From Arthrobacter agilis (GTDB taxonomy: Bacteria > Actinomycetota > Actinomycetes > Actinomycetales > Micrococcaceae), in contig NZ_NFSC01000027.1 in the NCBI RefSeq assembly GCF_002157505.1, positions 62,001 through 126,000 on the forward strand: DNA of 64,000 nt, written 5' to 3'. This document shows positions 53,749 through 63,046 of this stretch, one piece after another. Position numbers and translations under genes: made by a program. The notes beneath the pieces were generated by a model, which ran no database searches, had not been told where the DNA came from, and saw only the letters and a program-made list of their open reading frames with translations. Each line of letters begins with the position of its first letter. Positions within the stretch are counted from its first letter, which is position 1.

Positions 53749-54639
53749 ATGGCTACCTCCTCCACGCTCACCCCTCCATTGCGCTCCCGCCGCGACAGCG
53801 TCCACGGACACGAGAAGCCGAGCCCCGTCGCCACGGCGCTGCTGCTCCTCGGCGCGCTCTACTGTCTGCTCCCGGTGCTGTGGGTCCTCATGGCCTCCAC
53901 CAAGGACGGCTCCGAACTCTTCTCCACGTTCACCTTCGCGCCCAGCACGCACCTTTTCGACAACATCGCCCAGCTGAGCGCCTACCGCGACGGCCTGTTC
54001 TGGCGGTGGATGGCGAACACGGCGCTCTACGCGGGTGCGGGTGCCATCGCGTCGACCTTCGTCTCGGCCCTGTCCGGCTACGTGCTCGCGAAGTTCGTGT
54101 TCCCGGGCAAGGGTGCGGTGTTCAACATCCTGCTCATGGGCGTCCTCGTGCCCGGCGTCATCCTCGCCATCCCGCAGTACTTCCTCATGGCGCAGCTCGG
54201 GCTCACCAACACCTACTGGGCCGTGTTCCTGCCGCAGATCATCAGCCCGTACGGCATCTACCTGGCCCGCATCTACGCGGCCGCCGCCGTGCCGACCGAC
54301 GTCGTCGAGGCCGCCCGGACGGACGGCTCCAGCGAGCTGGGGATCTTCGCCCGCATCGCCATGCCGATGATGCTCCCGGGCCTCGTGACCATCTTCCTGT
54401 TCCAGTTCGTGGCGATCTGGAACAACTTCATGCTGCCGTACATCATGCTCGGCGACGACTCCCTGTTCCCCATCACCGTCGGCCTCAACGGCCTGCTGAA
54501 CCAGGGTGCCTCGGCGCCGGCACTGTACACACTCGTCGTGACGGGGGCCCTCCTGTCCGTCCTGCCGCTGATTCTGATGTTCCTCCTGCTGCAGCGCTTC
54601 TGGCGCGTGGACCTCGCAGCAGGCGCCGTCAAGGCCTGA
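53749..54639 (+). CDS. Sugar ABC transporter permease (MalG-type)
   Basis: 296 residues, six membrane segments, EAA loop EAARTDGSSELGIFARIAMP. The ATG at 53749 follows the previous stop immediately, so the two permeases are made in equal amounts. It forms the channel for the galactan-fragment importer. Confidence 0.93.
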   Translation: MATSSTLTPPLRSRRDSVHGHEKPSPVATALLLLGALYCLLPVLWVLMASTKDGSELFSTFTFAPSTHLFDNIAQLSAYRDGLFWRWMANTALYAGAGAIASTFVSALSGYVLAKFVFPGKGAVFNILLMGVLVPGVILAIPQYFLMAQLGLTNTYWAVFLPQIISPYGIYLARIYAAAAVPTDVVEAARTDGSSELGIFARIAMPMMLPGLVTIFLFQFVAIWNNFMLPYIMLGDDSLFPITVGLNGLLNQGASAPALYTLVVTGALLSVLPLILMFLLLQRFWRVDLAAGAVKA

Positions 54640-54658
54640 ACCGGCTGGAGGATACGCT

Positions 54659-55702
54659 ATGACCGTGACCACTGCCCGGGGCTCCAAGCGGCCCACCATC
54701 GACGACGTCGCCAAGGCGGCCGGCGTCTCGCGGGGCACTGTGTCGAGGGTCCTGAACGGCGGCCACTGGGTCAGCCCGGATGCCCTCACCGCCGTCGAGC
54801 TGGCCATCAAGAAGACCGGCTACCGCATCAATCCCCACGCGCGAAGCCTCGCCACGAGCAAGGCCAACACGGTGGCGTTCCTGCTCAGCGAGACCCAGGA
54901 ACGCCTCTTCGAGGACCCGAACTTCTCGATCCTCATGCGGGGCGCGTCCGAGGCCCTCGGAGAGCACGACGTCTCCCTCGTCCTGATCATGGCGGGCACG
55001 AAGGACGAACAGCGCCGCGCCCGCGATTTCATCACGGCCGGCCATGTCGACGGCGTCCTCCTGGTCTCCTCGCACGCACGCGGCCAGTCGATCGTGGGGG
55101 AGATCCACCAGTCCGGCGTCCCGATGATCGCCTGCGGCATCCCGCTCGGCTTCGAGGGCAAGATCGGCTACGTAGCGGCCGACGACGCCGCGGGCGCCCG
55201 CGAGATGGTCGCCTACCTGCGCGGGCTCGGCCGGACTCGGATCGCGACGATCACGGGCCCCATGGACACCTCGGGAGGTGTAGGGCGCCTGCGCGGCTAC
55301 CGGGAGGAGATGGGCCCGGACTTCGACGAGGCACTGACGGCCCCGGGCGACTACAGCCGGGAGAGCGGGCGGCAGGCCATGCGGCAGCTCCTCGTGCAGG
55401 CGCCGGCACTCGACGCCGTCTTCGCGGCGAACGACCTCATGGCGGCGGGCGCGCTCGACGTCCTGCGTGCAGCCGGCCGGCGGGTCCCCGAGGACATCGC
55501 GGTCGCGGGGTTCGACGACTCCCCGGTCGCGGCGTCCACCGACCCGGCCCTGACCACCATGCGCCAGCCCTTCGCCCGCATCAGCCGTGAGATGGTCCGG
55601 ATCCTGCTCGGCGTCATCCGGGGCGAGGACCCCGCGGCGATCATCCTGCCGACACACCTGGTCGAACGGGCATCGACCAGCGGGGTGACGGTCTCCGCCT
55701 GA
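54659..55702 (+). CDS. LacI family regulator of the galactan/RG-I locus
   Basis: 347 residues. The helix-turn-helix (TIDDVAKAAGVSRGTVSRVLNGG) is followed by a sugar-binding-like domain (FLLSETQERLFEDPNFSILMRG, VAGFDDSPVAASTDPALTT). ATG 54659 follows CTGGAGGA, 19 bp after the permease gene, so it is the last gene of the importer operon. The long palindrome 12 bp beyond its stop is its most likely operator. Confidence 0.92.
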   Translation: MTVTTARGSKRPTIDDVAKAAGVSRGTVSRVLNGGHWVSPDALTAVELAIKKTGYRINPHARSLATSKANTVAFLLSETQERLFEDPNFSILMRGASEALGEHDVSLVLIMAGTKDEQRRARDFITAGHVDGVLLVSSHARGQSIVGEIHQSGVPMIACGIPLGFEGKIGYVAADDAAGAREMVAYLRGLGRTRIATITGPMDTSGGVGRLRGYREEMGPDFDEALTAPGDYSRESGRQAMRQLLVQAPALDAVFAANDLMAAGALDVLRAAGRRVPEDIAVAGFDDSPVAASTDPALTTMRQPFARISREMVRILLGVIRGEDPAAIILPTHLVERASTSGVTVSA

Positions 55703-55713
55703 TCGCGGAAATC

Positions 55714-55736
55714 TTTTGGGAAGCGTTTTCCCAAAA
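55714..55736. promoter_or_regulatory. LacI-type operator upstream of the CE12-PL11 gene
   Basis: A perfect dyad with 9-bp arms TTTTGGGAA (55714-55722) and TTCCCAAAA (55728-55736) around GCGTT, centred on the CG typical of LacI-family sites. It lies 3 bp upstream of the -35 box. Confidence 0.9.
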
Positions 55737-55739
55737 TGC

Positions 55740-55768
55740 TTGATCGAGGCGACCGGCGCCGTTAGGCT
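55740..55768 (+). promoter_or_regulatory. Promoter of the CE12-PL11 gene
   Basis: TTGATC (55740-55745) and TAGGCT (55763-55768) are 17 bp apart. The palindromic operator abuts the -35 box; the leader is about 105 bp. Confidence 0.75.
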
Positions 55769-55880
55769 GACGGCAAGTCTCCGCAGTCTCACTCTCCGAC
55801 GCCGCCGTACCCGGCATCGGAGCAGCGCGGAAACGACTCCCGACACCGTTTTCAATGACGAAACGAGAAGGTACCCCTTC

Positions 55881-58800
55881 ATGCCTCACCCCGGTCTCAA
55901 CCGCGCCCTTTTCCACTCCCCGCTCCTGGCGGGGGCAACCATCCTGGGTCTCTCCCTCGCCGGAACACCCGCTCTCGCCCTCGACCCGCCGGCCCCCGCC
56001 ACCGCTGACGCCCTGTCGTCGTCGCTGCCCGTGCCCACCAATGTGCGCATGGCGCGTGTCGCCGATACCTCGGTGATGCTCCGCTGGAACGAGGTGCCGG
56101 GTGCAACCGGGTACGTCGTCTCGCGGGCCGACACCGTCGACGGCACCTACGTGCCGGTCGCGGAGACAGCGGGCGACGTCTTCGCCACCGACACCTCCGT
56201 GGACACCTCGGCGCCGCACTTCTACCGCGTCCAGGCACGCGGTACCGACGGCATCACCGCTCCCTCTGCTGCCACGGCGTCCAGCTTCTACAACAATCCG
56301 CCCGCACTGCCCGACGGCGGAGTGCTCACGTTCGACCTCGGGTCCGGCGCCGTCGCACCCGGCGCGACCCGGATCGACGCCACCACGGCCTACGGTCCCG
56401 GGTCGCGCGCCGGTTTCGTCGACCCGTCGAAGGTCACGGCGACCGACCGCGGAACCGCGGACGCCACCCGGTCCGACTTCGTGACGGTGGGGGACACCGA
56501 ACTCGTCGTGGACCTGCCCAACGGTGACTACACCGTGGCCCTCGTCGCAGGTGATGCCGCGGGAGCCACCGACGTCGCCATCGTCGCCGAGCAGATGGCC
56601 AAGGTGCAGCCCACCACGCGCACGGCCGGGCAGTACCTCGAGATGTCCTTCGACATCGCGGTGGTGGACGGCCAGCTCAACCTCGACTTCGCGGGAACCG
56701 CGGCCAATCTGAACGCCCTGACTCTCACACGGCAGGCGGAACGCGCCCAGGCGGCGACGCCGACGGTCTGGGTCACGGGTGACTCGACGGTGCAGACGTA
56801 CCGCTCGGACGTCGCCCCGCAGGCCGGCTGGGGCCAGATGGTCGACCGCTTCCTCGACGATGACGTCGCCGTGGACAACAGGGCGATCGGCGGACGCAGC
56901 TCCAAGAACTTCATCAGCCAGGGACGCCTCGACGAGGTGCTCCGGGGCATCAAGCCCGGTGACTACCTCTTCGTGCAGTTCGGGCACAACGACAACAGCT
57001 ACGGGGTTGACGACCGTTTCGCCGCACCCGCGGACTACTACGAGTACCTGCGCACCTATGTGGACGGGGCGAAGCAGCGCGGCGCGACGCCCGTGCTCGT
57101 CACCCCGGTCTCGCGGCGGGCGTTCGGACCCGACGGCAAGGCCGTGGTGTCCTTCCCCGCCTACGTCGAAGCCGTACAGAAGCTGGCCGCAGAGACCGGC
57201 ACGCCGGTCGTCGACCTCGCGGCGTCGAGCCGTGCCTACCTCGACGAGATCGGTGCCGAGGCAGCCAAGTCGGTCTACCTCCACGTGCCCGCCGGGGTCT
57301 ACCCGAGCCGGCCCACGGGGACCGTCGACGACACGCACTTCCAGGAGTACGGCGCGATCCAGATGGCCCGGCTCGTCGCCGAGGACATCGCGGACCTCGA
57401 CATCCCGCTGGCCGGCGAGGTCGAGGAAGCCGAACCGCCGGCAGCAGTGCCGGCGGCTCCGACGGGCGTCGTCGTCGCCAGCGTCTCCAACTCGACCGCG
57501 CAGCTCACCTGGGGCGCCGTCGAGGGAGCAGACATCTACCGCGTGTTCCGCAAGGATGCGGGGACAGGAGACGAAGCGTATGCCCTTGTGGCGACCTCGA
57601 CCCTTCCCCAGGCGGCCGTGCCGGGCCTCACGGAGGGCAGGGAGTACGACGTACGCGTCGTCGCCGTCAACGGTCGCGGGGAATCCGCACCGTCCGCAGC
57701 CGTCCGGGTCGCCACGAAGTCGCCCCTGTACCGCTTCGACGTCCAGCAGGCCGGTTCTCCGGTGATGCCCGGCTACACCGAGGTGAACCAGACCAGCGCA
57801 TATTCCGCGCAGCGCGGCTGGGGCTTCCTGAACACCACGGGCCTCACCGGCAGGGACCGGGGGATCGCGTTCACCCCACCGCCGACGGATCTCGAGCGTG
57901 ACTTCCTGCTGCCGACGCCGAGCCACGACTTCGCCGTCGACGTCCCGAACGGCTCCTACGCCGTCAAGACGTACAGCGGTGACTGGATCGGCACGAGCCG
58001 CTCGAACGTGCAGCTCGAGGGCAAGGACTTCGGGTCGGCCAATGCCGGCCGTGCCGCCGTCGCGCAGAAGACCAGCGAGCCCGTGCTCGTCACCGACGGC
58101 CAGCTCAATCTCGTGATGACGGGGACGTCGTCGCGCCTCAACGGCATCGAGATCACGCCGCTGCAGCTCGCGCCGTCGGACCTCGCACTGAAGGACCTCA
58201 CCATCGACAGCACGGGCGTCGCCGTGTCCCTCACCTGGCAGGCGCCCGAGGGTGCCGCGGGCTACCGTGTGTACCGCACGGCGACCGGCTCCTCGGATCG
58301 CGTGGCGGTCGGGGATACCAAGGACGCAGCGTTCACGGACAGCACCGCCGACGTCGGACTCGAGTACACGTACTCCGTCGTCGCGCTCTCCCCCGGCGGC
58401 GCCGAGTCGGTGGGCTCCGATCCGCTGGTGCTCACCACGGTGGACCCCGACGTTCCTACGGCGCCGGTACCGACGGGCCTCACACTCGGTGCGGTCAACA
58501 AGAACGACGTGACGATCAGCTGGACGCCGTCGGACGGTGCGCTGTTCTACCAGGTGTACCGCGCCGAGCCGAAGGCCGACGGGTCGCTCGGCGAGTTCGA
58601 ACTCGCCGGCCGCGCGAACAGCGCCGGCTACACGGACGGTGACGTCCTCACGACCATCGAGTACACGTACGCGGTGGCGGCGGTGAATGCGGGCGGCGCG
58701 TCCGAGCGCTCGTCGACGATCACCTCGCCGGCGGCCACCACGCTGCAGCGGCAGGCCGAGCGCCTCGATCGCGCTCCGGTCGCCGTGCAGGGCGAGGGCG

Positions 58801-60899
58801 GCACCTACATCGGCTGGCGCATGCTCGGACTCGACGACGACGGCATCGCCTTCCACGTCTACCGGAACGGCGAGCGCATCACCGATGAACCCGTCGCGTC
58901 GAGCACCAATCTGCTGGACGCCGACGGCGCGGCGGAGTCCGTGTACCGCGTGAGCTCCGTGGTGGACGGCGTGGAGCGCTGGGCCACCGAGGACTTCGGT
59001 GTCTGGGACCAGCAGTACCTCGACGTGCCGATCGAGAAGCCCGCGGACGCCGTCACCAAGGACGGCCAGCCGTACTCCTACAAGGCGAGTGACGCCTCCG
59101 TGGGCGACGTCGACGGCGACGGCGAGTACGAGGTCATCCTGAAGTGGGATCCGACCAACAGCCGCGACAATTCCCAGGCCGGCTACACGGGCACCGTCTA
59201 CGTCGATGCCTACGAGCTCGACGGCACGCGGCTGTGGCGGATCGACCTCGGGAAGAACATCCGGTCCGGCGCCCACTACACCCAGTTCCAGGTCTTCGAC
59301 CTCGACGGGAACGGCAAGGCCGAGGTGACCCTGAAGACCGCCGACGGCACCGTGGACGGAGCCGGTACCGTGATCGGTGACGCCGCGGCCGACTACCGGA
59401 ACTCCTCCGGCTACGTCCTCAGCGGCCCCGAGTACCTCACGGTGTTCGACGGCAGGACGGGCGCGGCGATCGACACGATCGACTACGTGCCGGCCCGCGG
59501 TGACGTCGGAGCCTGGGGTGACACCTACGGCAACCGTGTGGACCGCTTCCTGGCCGGCGTCGCGTATCTCGACGGCGAGAAGCCGAGCGTCATCTTCAGC
59601 CGCGGCTACTACACCCGTGCGGTGATCGCCGCCTTCGACTTCGACGGTACCCACCTCACCTCACGCTGGACGTTCGACTCCGACGAGTCGGGCAGCCAGT
59701 ACCGGAGCCAGGGCAACCACGAGTTCTCGGTGGCGGATGTCGACGGCGACCAGAAGGACGAGATCGTCTTCGGCTCCATGACCATCGACGACGACGGCGA
59801 GGCGCTCTACACGACCGGCCTCGGCCACGGCGACGCCCTGCACGTCTCCGACTTCGATCCGACCAACCCGGGCCTCGAGGTCTTCGCGGCCCATGAGGAC
59901 ATGAAGTCGTCCGGCAACCGCGGTGCAACCTACCGGGACGCGGCGACGGGTGAGATCCTCTGGTCCATCCCCGCGACACGCGATACCGGGCGAGCCGCCA
60001 TGGCGGACATCGACCCGAACCACCCCGGCGCCGAAGGCTGGGCCATCGGTGGGGACGCTGCCTACAACTCGCCCGTCGGACAGCTCCGCTCGTCCTCCGG
60101 CGATCTGCTGTCGGAGAAGATCCCCGCAGCCAACTTCGTCACCTGGTGGGACGGGGACCTGCTCCGGGAGATCACGGACAACGAGTACGACGCCCCCGCG
60201 GCCGCAGGGGTGCCGACCATCTCCAAGTGGAACCCGGCAACGCAGGCGTCCGAGGAGATCTACCGGGCCGAGGGCACGCTGAGCAACAACACCACCAAGG
60301 CGAACCCGGCCCTGCAGGCGGACCTGTTCGGCGACTGGCGCGAGGAGATCGTGACCCGGACGGCGGATTCCTCCGCCCTGCGGATCGCGACCACCGTCGA
60401 CGTCACGGACCACCGGCTCCGGACGCTGCAGTCGGATCCGGTGTACCGGCTCGGGGTGGCGTGGCAGAACACCGCGTACAACCAGCCCCCGCACACCTCC
60501 TACTTCCTGGGCCAGGACATGCAGGCGCCGGCGGCGCCGAGCATCTCCTACACGGGTGAGGACACCGGACCGGGCGAACTGGTCAACCCCGAGCCGGACT
60601 TCGTGCCGGAGCCGGCGGCAGCCCGGGACCTCGGCGACTCCACACGCGTGGACCTCGGCCTCGCGGGCGAGAAGTTCGGCCGCGGCTCCAGCGAGGTCAC
60701 CCTGGTGAACCTCGAGGCGGACACGTGGTTCTACGTCTACCTCAACGGCACGGGCCTCGGCTGGCGGAAGGCGTCCGAGGACGGCGAGGTCACCGTGACC
60801 ACGCCCGAGGACACTCGACCGGGCAACAACAAGGTGGTCGTGTTCACCGGAGACGGAGCGCTCTACGGCTGGGAGGCCCTACGGGTCACCGGTTCCTGA
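55881..60899 (+). CDS. Secreted rhamnogalacturonan acetylesterase-lyase fusion (CE12-PL11)
   Basis: 1,672 residues. A signal peptide (about 1-34) and a fibronectin III domain precede a beta domain (about 150-285) and a CE12 SGNH esterase with G300-D-S302, G368-H-N-D371 and D483-x-x-H486. Further fibronectin III domain, a second beta domain (about 625-765), two more fibronectin III domains and a PL11 lyase (about 954-1556; YIGWRMLGLD, YKASDASVGDVDGDGEYEVILKWDP, GNHEFSVADVDGDQKDEIVFGSM) follow, then a C-terminal beta domain. It would deacetylate and cut rhamnogalacturonan-I. ATG 55881 follows GAGAAGG. Confidence 0.93.
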   Translation: MPHPGLNRALFHSPLLAGATILGLSLAGTPALALDPPAPATADALSSSLPVPTNVRMARVADTSVMLRWNEVPGATGYVVSRADTVDGTYVPVAETAGDVFATDTSVDTSAPHFYRVQARGTDGITAPSAATASSFYNNPPALPDGGVLTFDLGSGAVAPGATRIDATTAYGPGSRAGFVDPSKVTATDRGTADATRSDFVTVGDTELVVDLPNGDYTVALVAGDAAGATDVAIVAEQMAKVQPTTRTAGQYLEMSFDIAVVDGQLNLDFAGTAANLNALTLTRQAERAQAATPTVWVTGDSTVQTYRSDVAPQAGWGQMVDRFLDDDVAVDNRAIGGRSSKNFISQGRLDEVLRGIKPGDYLFVQFGHNDNSYGVDDRFAAPADYYEYLRTYVDGAKQRGATPVLVTPVSRRAFGPDGKAVVSFPAYVEAVQKLAAETGTPVVDLAASSRAYLDEIGAEAAKSVYLHVPAGVYPSRPTGTVDDTHFQEYGAIQMARLVAEDIADLDIPLAGEVEEAEPPAAVPAAPTGVVVASVSNSTAQLTWGAVEGADIYRVFRKDAGTGDEAYALVATSTLPQAAVPGLTEGREYDVRVVAVNGRGESAPSAAVRVATKSPLYRFDVQQAGSPVMPGYTEVNQTSAYSAQRGWGFLNTTGLTGRDRGIAFTPPPTDLERDFLLPTPSHDFAVDVPNGSYAVKTYSGDWIGTSRSNVQLEGKDFGSANAGRAAVAQKTSEPVLVTDGQLNLVMTGTSSRLNGIEITPLQLAPSDLALKDLTIDSTGVAVSLTWQAPEGAAGYRVYRTATGSSDRVAVGDTKDAAFTDSTADVGLEYTYSVVALSPGGAESVGSDPLVLTTVDPDVPTAPVPTGLTLGAVNKNDVTISWTPSDGALFYQVYRAEPKADGSLGEFELAGRANSAGYTDGDVLTTIEYTYAVAAVNAGGASERSSTITSPAATTLQRQAERLDRAPVAVQGEGGTYIGWRMLGLDDDGIAFHVYRNGERITDEPVASSTNLLDADGAAESVYRVSSVVDGVERWATEDFGVWDQQYLDVPIEKPADAVTKDGQPYSYKASDASVGDVDGDGEYEVILKWDPTNSRDNSQAGYTGTVYVDAYELDGTRLWRIDLGKNIRSGAHYTQFQVFDLDGNGKAEVTLKTADGTVDGAGTVIGDAAADYRNSSGYVLSGPEYLTVFDGRTGAAIDTIDYVPARGDVGAWGDTYGNRVDRFLAGVAYLDGEKPSVIFSRGYYTRAVIAAFDFDGTHLTSRWTFDSDESGSQYRSQGNHEFSVADVDGDQKDEIVFGSMTIDDDGEALYTTGLGHGDALHVSDFDPTNPGLEVFAAHEDMKSSGNRGATYRDAATGEILWSIPATRDTGRAAMADIDPNHPGAEGWAIGGDAAYNSPVGQLRSSSGDLLSEKIPAANFVTWWDGDLLREITDNEYDAPAAAGVPTISKWNPATQASEEIYRAEGTLSNNTTKANPALQADLFGDWREEIVTRTADSSALRIATTVDVTDHRLRTLQSDPVYRLGVAWQNTAYNQPPHTSYFLGQDMQAPAAPSISYTGEDTGPGELVNPEPDFVPEPAAARDLGDSTRVDLGLAGEKFGRGSSEVTLVNLEADTWFYVYLNGTGLGWRKASEDGEVTVTTPEDTRPGNNKVVVFTGDGALYGWEALRVTGS

Positions 60900-61126
60900 C
60901 AGCGGTCGAAGCGGAGGCCCGGACGGTCGGCGTCCGGGCCTTCGCCCTGTCCGGAGCACGTTCGGGCGCACGCCACGCACCACCGAGCGCGCACGTCCCC
61001 TTCCGAGGCGGGCCGCCGCGCCGGGTGCCCGGACCCGTAGGTTCTTCCCGCCGGGTCCGGTCCTCCGCCGCGGGTCTGCGGCAACCGAGCCTCCCGTGGC
61101 GGGCACCCGCGTGCCAGACTGGGAGC

Positions 61127-61468
61127 ATGCTCGTAGCCTTCAGCGTCGCCCCGTCCGGAACCTCCGACCTCTCCCGCGAGAACCCCGACGGGTCGGTGCA
61201 CGACGCCGTCGCCGCCGCGGTCGCCGTCGTGCGGGAATCCGGCCTGCCGAACTCCACCGACTCCATGTTCACCACCATCGAGGGGGAGTGGGACGAGGTG
61301 ATGACCGTGATCAAGAACGCCACCGAGGCCGCGGGCCGTTACGGCAGCCGTGTGTCCCTCGTCCTCAAGGCCGACATCCGGCCCGGGCGGACCGGTGAGC
61401 TGACCGGCAAGGTCGAGCGGCTCGAGGCGGCGCTCGCGGAGCAGCAGCAGTTCGAGGGCCACTCCTGA
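61127..61468 (+). CDS. Thiamine-binding-like protein (MTH1187/YqgV family)
   Basis: 113 residues: MLVAFSVAPSGTSD, then VRESGLPNSTDSMFTTIEGEWDEVMTVIKNA, the pattern of the MTH1187 ferredoxin-like-fold family, some of which bind thiamine. Cytosolic. ATG 61127 follows GGGAG. Role in thiamine salvage is inferred only. Confidence 0.85.
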   Translation: MLVAFSVAPSGTSDLSRENPDGSVHDAVAAAVAVVRESGLPNSTDSMFTTIEGEWDEVMTVIKNATEAAGRYGSRVSLVLKADIRPGRTGELTGKVERLEAALAEQQQFEGHS

Positions 61469-61518
61469 CCTCCGGATCTCCCGGCTCCTCAGTAGCCTCG
61501 GGACACTAAACTGGAGCG

Positions 61519-62070
61519 GTGACACAGCCCCTGCTGACGCTGCCCTATGTGATCCGGCCGGCCACCGTCGACGACGCCGAGGCGTACGCGCGCACGCATG
61601 TCGCCGGGCTCCACGAGACGTACGAGCACATCATGCCGCCGGAGTACCACGAGTTCTACGACGCCGGGCTGCCCGGGATGATCGAGCACCAGCGGGCGGC
61701 GTTCGAGGAAGCGGAACGGGCGCCCGGCAGCGCGAGGAGCTGGCTCGCGTTCGACGAGGACGGCGAGCCGGTGGCGGTCGCGACATCGGGCCCGGGACGC
61801 GACGAGGACCGGCCGGACTTCGAACTGCACCACATCTACACGCTGAGGTCGACGCACGGCACGGGCCTCGGGCAGCAGCTGCTCGACACCGCCATCGGAA
61901 GGCGGGGGGCCTACCTCTGGATCCTCGACGGCAACCCGCGAGCCGAGCGCTTCTACGTCCGGAACGGATTCGCCCCGGACGGCACGTCCGCTCTCTGCGG
62001 GCCGACCTGGCATTACAAACCCATGTTCCGCATGCACCGGCCCGACCAGGAGGATCCCGCACGCGGCTAG
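61519..62070 (+). CDS. GNAT family N-acetyltransferase
   Basis: 183 residues. The acetyl-CoA motif is in LHHIYTLRSTHGTGLGQQLLDTAIG, and the C-terminal block is NPRAERFYVRNGF. GTG 61519 follows CTGGAGC. Substrate unknown; it lies between unrelated genes. Confidence 0.9.
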   Translation: MTQPLLTLPYVIRPATVDDAEAYARTHVAGLHETYEHIMPPEYHEFYDAGLPGMIEHQRAAFEEAERAPGSARSWLAFDEDGEPVAVATSGPGRDEDRPDFELHHIYTLRSTHGTGLGQQLLDTAIGRRGAYLWILDGNPRAERFYVRNGFAPDGTSALCGPTWHYKPMFRMHRPDQEDPARG

Positions 62071-62133
62071 CATGGAACCCATGCCTTCCGTCCGTCCCGC
62101 CCAGCACGACCACCCGTCGGCGGCCCGGTCCTG

Positions 62134-62946
62134 ATGGCGAGGACCACGGGCCCCCGGCCCGAGATCGGGGAGTTCCCCATCGACACCGGGACGTGCGAGC
62201 TCGAACCCGATCCGTACAACCCGAACGGCTGGGTGCTGCGCATCAACGGCGTCCCCAGTTCGCACATCGACCTGGCTGACCCGCTGCAGCTCGACTTCGA
62301 ATACATGCGGTGGATCGCCTCGCTCGTCGACTCCCGCTGGGCGGCGTCGGACCGGCTCCGCGCGCTCCACCTGGGGGGAGGAGCATGCTCCCTCGCCCGC
62401 CGCTTCGCCGCTTCCCACCCGCAGGCGCGACAGGTCGTCGTCGAACTCGACGGGCGGCTGGCCGACCTGGTGCGGGAGTGGTTCGACCTCCCGCGTGCGC
62501 CGCTCGTGCGTATCCGCGTCGGCGAGGCGCGCGCCGTGACGGAATCCCTGAGCGAGGACAGCCGCGACCTGATCATCCGTGACGTCTTCGCCGGAGCCGT
62601 GACGCCGGTCCCGCTCACGACCCGGGAGTTCACGCGCGCCGCCAAGCGCGTGCTCGGGGCCGACGGCGTTTACGTGGTCAACTGCGGCGACAGCCCCAAC
62701 CTGGCGACGGCCAGGCGGGAAGCCGCGACCATCGGTGCGGAGTTCGCCTGCACCGCGATCATCGCCGACGCGGCGATGCTCAAGGGCAGGCGCTACGGCA
62801 ACGTCATCATCGCAGGCAGCGACGCTCCCCTCGGTGAGGATCCGGGACTGGCCCGCGAACTGCTCGGCGGGGGAGTGCCCGCACAGATCTGGCAGGACGC
62901 CAGGGTCCGGGCGTTCGCCGCGGGCGCGCAGGTCCTCGAGGACTGA
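62134..62946 (+). CDS. Spermidine-synthase-like methyltransferase-fold protein
   Basis: 270 residues. The Rossmann motif LHLGGGACSLARRFA and acidic VVVELDGRL, followed by IRDVFAGAVTP, match the polyamine-synthase/fused-MFS family. Whether it transfers aminopropyl groups is unclear; many actinobacterial members have unknown function. ATG 62134 has only a weak ribosome site. Confidence 0.85.
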   Translation: MARTTGPRPEIGEFPIDTGTCELEPDPYNPNGWVLRINGVPSSHIDLADPLQLDFEYMRWIASLVDSRWAASDRLRALHLGGGACSLARRFAASHPQARQVVVELDGRLADLVREWFDLPRAPLVRIRVGEARAVTESLSEDSRDLIIRDVFAGAVTPVPLTTREFTRAAKRVLGADGVYVVNCGDSPNLATARREAATIGAEFACTAIIADAAMLKGRRYGNVIIAGSDAPLGEDPGLARELLGGGVPAQIWQDARVRAFAAGAQVLED

Positions 62947-63046
62947 CAGCGAGGAATTCCGCTAGCGCCCGGCGGTCACCCCGGGAAGGACTGCGTCCGC
63001 AGTCAAGTGGGGCCACGGGATGATGACCGGCCACTAGGCTGGCACG

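Noticed and set aside
55641..59654. Over 1,300-codon open frame antisense to the CE12-PL11 gene
   Set aside because: It has Arg/Val/Gly/Asp-biased composition without domains, typical of a high-GC shadow.
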